From: Astropecten irregularis
Taxonomy: Eukaryota > Echinodermata > Asteroidea > Paxillosida > Astropectinidae
Assembly: GCA_963971285.1 (NCBI GenBank)
Contig: OZ020256.1
Coordinates: 4,342,501 to 4,406,500, forward strand
DNA: 64,000 bases
Direction of reading: 5' to 3'
Shown: one piece after another, positions 58,728 through 64,000 of the stretch
Layout: the number at the start of each line of letters is the position of its first letter
Position numbering within the stretch: the first letter of the stretch is position 1
Made by a program: the position numbers and the translations under genes
Notes under the pieces: generated by a model
The model's input: the letters and a program-made list of their open reading frames with translations, nothing else
What the model was told of the DNA's origin: nothing
Databases searched by the model: none

Positions 58728-59108
58728 TTTAAGGTAGTATCATAATTTCATTTTTGTCAAAGAAATACAGACTCGTGAGCAAAAATATCGAGGAAGATAC
58801 AGTAACAGTCATCTGTGAAAATTTCAGTCACTTACAGTGCCCACTTCTTGAGAAAACAGTGAAAAACTGTCACAGTATTTCTAAAGTCTGTTTTCTTTTA
58901 TTTTTGATCTTTGAAAGATCAAAAATAATATTGGTCACCGGTTTTACTCTTTTCTGGATAAATACAGCATTTTAGATTAAGATTTTTACGGTATGTTGTA
59001 GAAACATACTATGTTTCTACCACCACCATCTTTATACCCTGTAAGTTATAGGTAAATCTGTGAAGATTTCTGTTTCGGTATGCTACCAAAGTATGGTAGC
59101 ACCTTTAA
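58728..59108. mobile_element. MITE family A copy
   Basis: Both ends are present (TTAAGGTAGTATCATAATTT; GTATGGTAGCACCTTTAA), with the internal TTTTGATCTTTGAAAGATCA hairpin. It lies about 430 bp from the previous copy. Confidence 0.88.
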
Positions 59109-59806
59109 GGATTATACTTCGAAATCCGAACTTAGCCCAAATACAATGGCAACCCAAAGCCAGATATGGTAACTGCTCATTTTTCTTGTCACATACAACA
59201 CAAAAATCAATCATTGTGGTGTCAGTTCAATAATGTGGTTATTGGCAGTAGGCCTTCAGTACTGTAACAAAATGGGATCCTATGCTAAACCACAGCCCAC
59301 TTGTAAAATCCTTCTCTCTTTTTTAAGAGGAATTTATCTTTTAAACATGTGCTATTTATGCTCTGCTTTGTCTATAATACCCCCCCCCAAAAAAAAAAAA
59401 AAAAAAAAAGTGAATGACATTTTTCCAAGTACGTGCATGGTTATCACTTTCAAAAGAAATGTCACATGATAAAAAAGAGCTCAGGTAATAACAATACTTA
59501 AGGGAATTTGCACGGAATGACCGTAAAAAACCTAGACAATTTACGTTGTCCTGTGGTCATATGACTAGTTATGGATGGTATAATTTGAATTTATATCCTG
59601 CCTCAAAAAGAACAAATGGCAAGCAACAATGATGTCAGATCAGCAATGTATAAATTGGCAGAACTCATTGGCTAAAATTAATGATTTAATTTTATGGTGC
59701 TAAGATTTTCAATAAGCATATTGTTGTCAAGTATGGAATAAAGTTGTTCTTTTTTTCTCAAATAATTATTTGATTAATCAATCATGTACTTTGAATATTT
59801 CTAATT

Positions 59807-60029
59807 AGGGGCCTTTCTCAAAGCTCGGCTCCGGCTCCAGCTTTGTCTCTGTTTTCATACGCTGAAAATATAGGTTGTGGTTTTCCAATGAAGCTGAAGC
59901 TCTTTTGTACCAGAGAATCTACTTCCTAACTGCAGCCAAAAGACTCTATTTTGATACCTGTAATTTTGAAATGGATTCATGAAATGGAGGCGGAGCCGGA
60001 GCCTGAGCCGAGCTTTGAGGAAGGCCCCA
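59807..60029. mobile_element. Foldback family B copy
   Basis: Ends GGGGCCTTTCTCAAAGCTCG and CGAGCTTTGAGGAAGGCCCC, again a distinct terminal sequence around the common interior. Confidence 0.87.
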
Positions 60030-60643
60030 GCACATGGTGGACAGTTTCAGCATTCTAATTGGTTGAAAGCCATCTGGTGGTGGGTTGTTAATTGTTTGTT
60101 TTAAATAATCAATGAGGGCTGTTATAAACTCCAATGAGTGACGGATACCAGTTGGAAACCAGTGAAAAGTATGCTTGTAACATCCCATTACAATGTTGCA
60201 TTTCATGTGAGCCTAGGGGCAGGATTTCACCGCAGATCTTGGTCGCCCTATTTGATCTTGCAAATCCACGTCCCATGCAGGATACGCTAAAATGCGACCC
60301 AGAGCAGCTATTGCGTGGCAGATCACTGATCGCGTTACTGAAACAAACAGGACCCGAATGATACGCCCTACGCCCACAAGACGTATAAAACGTATCAGTT
60401 CTTATCTCTTATATCTGTTGATACATAATTTATGACCACACTTCACATTTTTGACGTGAAGAGATGGGTTTAAACTTTCACTTCCTTATTCATAAAAAGG
60501 AAACGGGGAACGAAACTAAAACATGATCACTCTTCCATTACTGAAATCATCTTTGCGAGTAAACCCCATAACCTATGCACAATAGAGAAACAAGATGGCT
60601 GACCATAAACAAAAACCTGTATCATCAATCTCAATTCTCAAAT

Positions 60644-60743
60644 GGGCTTGGGCGATTCTCATCGATTCCAAATTTGGAATCTGAATCGCAATTTTGAATC
60701 GGAATCAATTCTGAAAATGCTGGAATCGCCCAAGCCTATTCTC
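60644..60743. mobile_element. Small foldback GGGCTTGGGCGATTC
   Basis: TGGGCTTGGGCGATTC and GAATCGCCCAAGCCTA bound about 100 bp; the interior repeats GATTC/GAATC. Confidence 0.75.
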
Positions 60744-61106
60744 AAATACAGTCCACAGATTTTCAAAAATGGTTTCAGATTGGCAAATTTTCCTAAACAC
60801 AATTATCTGTTAACACAATGTTTAAGTTAACAACGCAATTTAGTATTATTGTTAAAAATGTTTTGTAATTTTTTTTCGAGTACAAGTGTTCTTTACAAAT
60901 AGATGATTTATACAATTGCCCTGTCAAAGATCAAATTCCAAGCCTGCACTTGGGACAAGAAATCCTTGGGTCATTACACTGCATAATCGGCAGTGACCTT
61001 GGCCCAGTTTCTCGGAACTGGTTTAGCTAGGCAAAATGTTCTTCTCCTATTACTGAAAAAGCACTAAGCTTTACCAGTTGAGTACCAGTCATGAAAAACT
61101 GGCCGG

Positions 61107-61425
61107 TAAGAGCATGTTTCCACAGAGCCAACTTAGCGCTAAATAACGCTAAAACACAGCATTTCATTTCTGTAGAAATCAACTCCATCGTATTTTAATC
61201 GGCAGCGCTATTGCCTTTTCATCGGTATCGGCAACCTACTCCGAGTAGGTTTTTGGCGATGCTTGCCGATAACCTATGAACGTCATGCAACATCATCGGC
61301 TCTAAACATGCTTATTAGTAATAGTGTAGGCTGTGGAAACAGCAGCTTAATCGGGAAAACTTAGCGGCATTTAGCGGTATCCACTTACCGCTAAATAGTG
61401 ATGGGCCTCTGGAAACATACTGTTT
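61107..61425. mobile_element. Element with GTTTCCACAGAGCC ends
   Basis: ATGTTTCCACAGAGCC and GGGCCTCTGGAAACATAC are inverted ends; the interior has several AGCGCTAAAT/ATTTAGCGGT blocks. About 319 bp. Confidence 0.7.
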
Positions 61426-61984
61426 TATCTTGTTTATCTGGGAAAAACCTTCCTCAGTGGCTCCAATACAACTTGACCCGCTGACACACAAACCAAAACA
61501 CTGGGGATTAAAATCTGACTTGAATTGTTAATCCCCAAGATAAAAAAAGATATACGAGGATTAAGGACTGCCTGGTGTCCAGTGCATTTCAAAACATTAT
61601 GATGAGCCGTTCCTCCCTCAGCAGCGTTGAATATTTTCAAATTAATCTGCTCTAATAACAAAATGCTCTCTGATGGGATTTTGCACGTTCCTATTAAAAT
61701 CATCTACGCATGGTTACACAGGCCATGAAATATCATATCTAGAGATGATTGGAGTGCAGAGTGCTGGTCACTTTGTTTATTGATGTCCAGAAGACTTTCA
61801 TCAAGAGCTACCTAGGTATTATCATTTTCTATTTATATAGTTGGGTTAAGCCAAGCAAAGGGCAGGCACAAGGCAAGTAAAAGGCCGAAACCTACTTGGA
61901 GAAAGATTCACTATGATTTGAGGTGCTAATAGTGACCCACTTGCAGTTTGGCAGTGTGAAGTCTTTTCACAAATACGTCAAAAT

Positions 61985-62222
61985 ATGCACCGTTCTCAGG
62001 TTGCAGCATTGCTGCGTGTATCAATGAAATGATCCCTGGGATATGGCGGTGTGTGTGTGGTTTCATGACATCTGACTGCCAAACGGACAAAGATAATTGA
62101 CTATTGGGGACACCACCAAAGTATGGCTGGATGGCTCAGTTGGTAGAGCGCTGGGTACGGTATTCAGGAGGTCGCCAGTTCAAATCCCACTCCAGTCAAT
62201 TTTTCTTTGTTCACTTTTCAAA
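61985..62222 (+). repeat. tRNA-like element copy
   Basis: Body, then cloverleaf at 62125-62197 with GGCTGGA/TCCAGTC acceptor pairing; the B box is changed to AGTTCAAATCC. Confidence 0.78.
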
Positions 62223-62573
62223 ATATGCAATTCTTAGCTTTGAATAGGTCAGCATTCAAACACTTCTCCAGATTTCACAAAGCACAGGGTTTGAAGAAAA
62301 ACAATCAGCATTGCCGAGATTTGGACATGGAGAAACTCGGAAGGAGACTTTTCAATCTGAGTCAGTGCTCTGGAATTGTGTTTGAGTCCGGTCAGTGACT
62401 CCAGTAAAAAATGTGACCTCTCAAAGAGGAATAAACAACAATGACTCTTTATAATTGACGAGGCCTAGACCCATTTTTCTCGTAAAACTGAAATGTGACG
62501 AAATCACATTGCATGGGAAAACAGCAAGCATGGTTACGGGTAATTAAAATTCTGTCTGCAGGCAGTCACTCAC

Positions 62574-62661
62574 AGCGCACCTCCGTCATACCCGGAGAGG
62601 AGCGCATCTTTCTCAGAACAGATGGCATTGTCCCGTGACTCGATCTGCTGATAATCTACTC
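62574..62661 (-). CDS. Candidate internal exon of an unidentified minus-strand gene
   Basis: On the minus strand, acceptor tgttttcag and donor GCGCT|gtgagt bound 88 bp open in one frame only: VDYQQIESRDNAICSEKDAL then LSGYDGGA. Composition is protein-like and richer in GC than the flanks, and both splice sites fit consensus. I do not recognise the protein, and no partner exon was found in the window. Confidence 0.4.
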
Positions 62662-64000
62662 CTGAAAACATTCATTGACTATTCAACCATTCTGCCTCGT
62701 GATGAAACTCCTTCATGATGAGATTCCCTATTCAAAAAATGTGAAACCATTACGCCAGACAATACCAGATAATGCTTCAAGCTGGCACTGTTATTGCTAT
62801 TTAGTTTATACACCGATGTATATTGAGGAATGAGAGTCATCCGATCTTGTTTTTTTTTTAGTTAACTGCGGGGTTGGACATGGCCTTGCTTGACTATCAA
62901 CAATTATAATCACTCTTCCCCGTACCAATCTGCAATTTATTGGGAAGTCATCTCAGGTTTCTATCAACTGTAATCGTGGCTAGAATAACAGAATATCATT
63001 GGAAGTTTGATGAGTACAAAGAAATATCCAACGCCTGCATGAGGATGATGTCTTTAGCGCATCGACCTAATACATGAATCCAGTAGGCCACGCCCACCAT
63101 AGCAACATCCAAGCAACAACGCACACGCGCACGCACACAACGTGCCACCATCGGCCACATACGAAGCATCGCATACTCTCAACCACCGAAAGCACCTATC
63201 TCTGTTGGACTTTGGTTTTGCAAAAGACCAAAAATGTACATTTCCTCTCAGCCAGGGCATCGAGAGTCACAAATATAATGAAAATATAAACACAGCTTGA
63301 CCATGGTTTAAGAGTAAAACTCGGATTTGTCACAGAATTGCCTTGTACATATGAAACAAAAGTAAACTAAACGAAAAGTGTGTAGTAAAGAATATAAAAT
63401 TTAAAACATTTTGTCAGACAAAATGGCAGCAATTTGTTGGACCTTAAATGACATGTTGTGATTGGTCAACAACATTGGTCAATAACAACAACAATAACAA
63501 CAACTGCATGTCCCTTCCAAGTGAAATTCCCACAACAAATACCCTTCAACCTGATTCCATGCGGCCATTTCAACCACTAATTTCATTGAAATTCTCGTTG
63601 ATCAATTTTGACAAATAATGAATGTCCTTTCAAAAGGGGCCCTGTGCTTCTTCCACTAAAACGCATGGAGAACAACAACTGCCAGTAAGCATTAGACTTC
63701 AGTCATCTCAGAGGCTGGTGAAGATGAGGTCTTAGATAAAACTCTGGCGTCGTCCCGAACTTTGGAAGAATCTAAGTTGCCCTACATCACTACTCTACAA
63801 ATCACGGCCAACTGACTCAGAAAGTACAGTGTCGTCCCCCGGCGTCGTGATTTCCAAAATCATATTTGGTTTCACGCCCACGTTAATACCGTTTTTAGCA
63901 GATTTATTCTGAGAAAGCAACAGTCCTTTTTGATAATAATTTTAGGATTCCTTTTGATCTAAAAATAAAAAAAGGGCACAAGCTTTCTTTCATTCGTAAT

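Larger units (their letters stand above)
55901..64000. other. GPCR downstream region, mostly repeats
   Basis: Apart from the exon candidate at 62574-62661 no coding sequence is supported. Contents: a polypurine run (56826-56900), a foldback of 57416-57768, two MITEs (57969-58299, 58728-59108), a poly-A run (59392-59409), a GGCTCC foldback (59807-60029), a small perfect foldback (60644-60743), a 61107-61425 foldback and a tRNA-like element (61985-62222). An ORF at 60134-60361 has no recognisable domain. Confidence 0.5.

Noticed and set aside
60134-60361. Plus-strand ORF MSDGYQLETSEKYACN... of 75 codons
   Set aside because: No similarity recognised, no splice or promoter context, next to a foldback element.

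Overview
The window is animal (metazoan) nuclear DNA. Genes are split into short exons with GT-AG introns, and the introns and intergenic DNA are full of short inverted-repeat transposons, tRNA-derived repeats and minisatellites. Nothing identifies the species directly. Gene content fits an invertebrate deuterostome, and the style of the repeats suggests an ambulacrarian, perhaps a sea star; this is inference only.

Layout. (1) 1-8910, plus strand: the last nine coding exons of an MTUS1/MTUS2-type microtubule-associated coiled-coil protein (388 codons visible, 5' part outside the window), followed by a long AT-rich stretch that may hold its 3' UTR. (2) 16089-20742, plus strand: a complete six-exon COMMD6 gene (202 aa) that keeps the N-terminal helical domain missing from the short human protein. 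(3) 22042-22202, minus strand: an exon-like ORF of unknown identity. (4) 22405-28020: a 5.6-kb minisatellite of about 160 units of 35 bp, between two tracts of a GGGGGAACTAC repeat. (5) 28221-33166: diverged relatives of the 35-bp unit, a triplicated local repeat, a SINE-like copy and MITEs. (6) 33167-48084, minus strand: the last four coding exons of a MICU2/MICU3-type mitochondrial calcium-uptake regulator, with a canonical EF-hand split by an intron and introns of 3.4-7.3 kb packed with repeats. Its upstream exons were not found. (7) 54920-55900, plus strand: an intronless 326-aa class A (rhodopsin-like) GPCR. (8) 55901-64000: mostly repeats, plus one exon-like block of unknown gene on the minus strand (62574-62661).

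The genes do not form a pathway. The notable context is linkage: MTUS, COMMD6 and MICU2/3 sit together here, whereas human chromosome 13 carries MTUS2, MICU2 and COMMD6, and 8p22 carries MTUS1 and MICU3. The window therefore looks like the unduplicated ancestral arrangement.

The repeat landscape is the other main content. At least eight short element families are visible, with several nested insertions. One family (three copies, at 8428-8528, 20041-20160 and 49410-49530) carries a hammerhead-ribozyme-like motif whose stem II changes by compensating base pairs between copies. It is the best candidate here for an overlooked functional RNA structure.
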